41,215 nucleotides of DNA from Pseudoxanthomonas suwonensis (lineage in GTDB: Bacteria; Pseudomonadota; Gammaproteobacteria; Xanthomonadales; Xanthomonadaceae). The position numbers and the translations under genes are program-made. Below are positions 41,110-41,215 of the stretch, in pieces. Position 1 is the first letter of the stretch, and the number at the start of each line of letters is the position of its first letter. Below the pieces are notes generated by a model, which was not told where the DNA came from, made no database searches, and saw only the letters and a list, made by a program, of their open reading frames with translations. The stretch spans positions 1 to 41,215 of the forward strand of contig NZ_PDWP01000029.1 of the NCBI RefSeq assembly GCF_010093235.1, in the 5' to 3' direction.

Positions 41110-41133
41110 AATGTATTAGCACGCTAATACATT
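41110..41133. promoter_or_regulatory. Perfect palindrome, SlyA/MarR-like operator candidate
   Basis: Arms AATGTATTAGC (41110-41120) and GCTAATACATT (41123-41133), 11 bp each and perfect, with a 2-nt spacer. The core TTAGCACGCTAA differs by one base from the SlyA/RovA consensus TTAGCAAGCTAA. It stands in an AT-rich patch unlike the rest of the window, about 315 nt upstream of the PRPP-synthetase-like start, and probably controls that pair and/or a rightward gene beyond the window. Which regulator binds is unknown. Confidence 0.6.
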
Positions 41134-41176
41134 GATACGTGACTGTCTATGAGAATCATCTGACGCGGCCGACGAG

Positions 41177-41189
41177 CTATAATATATAG
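41177..41189 (+). promoter_or_regulatory. AT-rich -10-like element at the window edge
   Basis: CTATA-ATA-TATAG, which includes a perfect TATAAT (41178-41183). No good -35 lies 16-18 nt upstream. An ATG at 41192 begins 8 open codons to the window end, so a rightward gene may start here, but the evidence stops at the edge. Confidence 0.35.
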
Positions 41190-41215
41190 AAATGGTGGGA
41201 GGGAGGGGCATTAAA

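Noticed and set aside
40796-41122. N-terminal extension of the PRPP-synthetase-like protein to 407 residues
   Set aside because: The additional 109 residues are low-complexity, and the start would lie inside the perfect palindrome; MQRLIIALPGNE at 40795 fits the family start.

Overview
The window is a GC-rich (roughly 70%) chromosomal segment that reads as a member of the Xanthomonadaceae/Lysobacteraceae (Gammaproteobacteria; Lysobacter, Luteimonas, Pseudoxanthomonas and relatives). This rests on gene order (accD-glmM-tpiA-secG-tRNA-Leu-nuoA..N-tRNA-fMet-rimP-nusA-infB-rbfA-truB-rpsO-pnp), on a lineage-type insertion in NuoC and on strongly GC-biased third codon positions. The genus cannot be fixed from sequence alone. 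No insertion sequences, phage genes, CRISPR arrays or rRNA are visible. Nearly everything is intact core genome.

Layout. (1) 0.1-4.8 kb: a DUF4442 hot-dog thioesterase-like gene diverges from accD, followed by glmM, an isopenicillin-N-synthase-type 2-oxoglutarate/Fe(II) oxygenase, tpiA and secG. (2) tRNA-Leu(GAG) with a strong terminator. (3) 5.5-20.8 kb: a complete 14-gene complex I operon nuoABCDEFGHIJKLMN with its own sigma70-like promoter and a long terminator hairpin; most genes overlap by 4 nt, and a 223-nt gap between nuoK and nuoL breaks the pattern. (4) 21.0-30.5 kb: the metY-rimP-nusA-infB-rbfA-truB-rpsO-pnp translation/RNA-decay block, with a promoter before the initiator tRNA, a second before rpsO, and hairpin terminators after metY, rpsO and pnp. 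(5) 30.5-34.8 kb: cydDC (thiol exporter for cytochrome bd assembly), converging with an FNR-type oxygen sensor gene. (6) 34.8-38.3 kb: hisS and an enlarged histidine ammonia-lyase-family gene. (7) 38.3-41.2 kb, minus strand: an archaeal-type thymidine/AMP-phosphorylase family gene preceded by a PRPP-synthetase-like gene, then a roughly 420-nt intergenic region ending in an AT-rich stretch with a perfect 11-bp-arm palindrome that resembles a SlyA/MarR operator.

Most of the window is ordinary housekeeping. The best candidates for something under-described are the phosphorylase/PRPP-synthetase pair with the palindrome upstream (a possible nucleotide-to-PRPP salvage module), the 630-residue ammonia-lyase with an extra segment of about 55 residues, and the 75-codon Arg-rich frame that overlaps both nuoK and nuoL by start/stop overlaps. 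None of these is proven by sequence alone.
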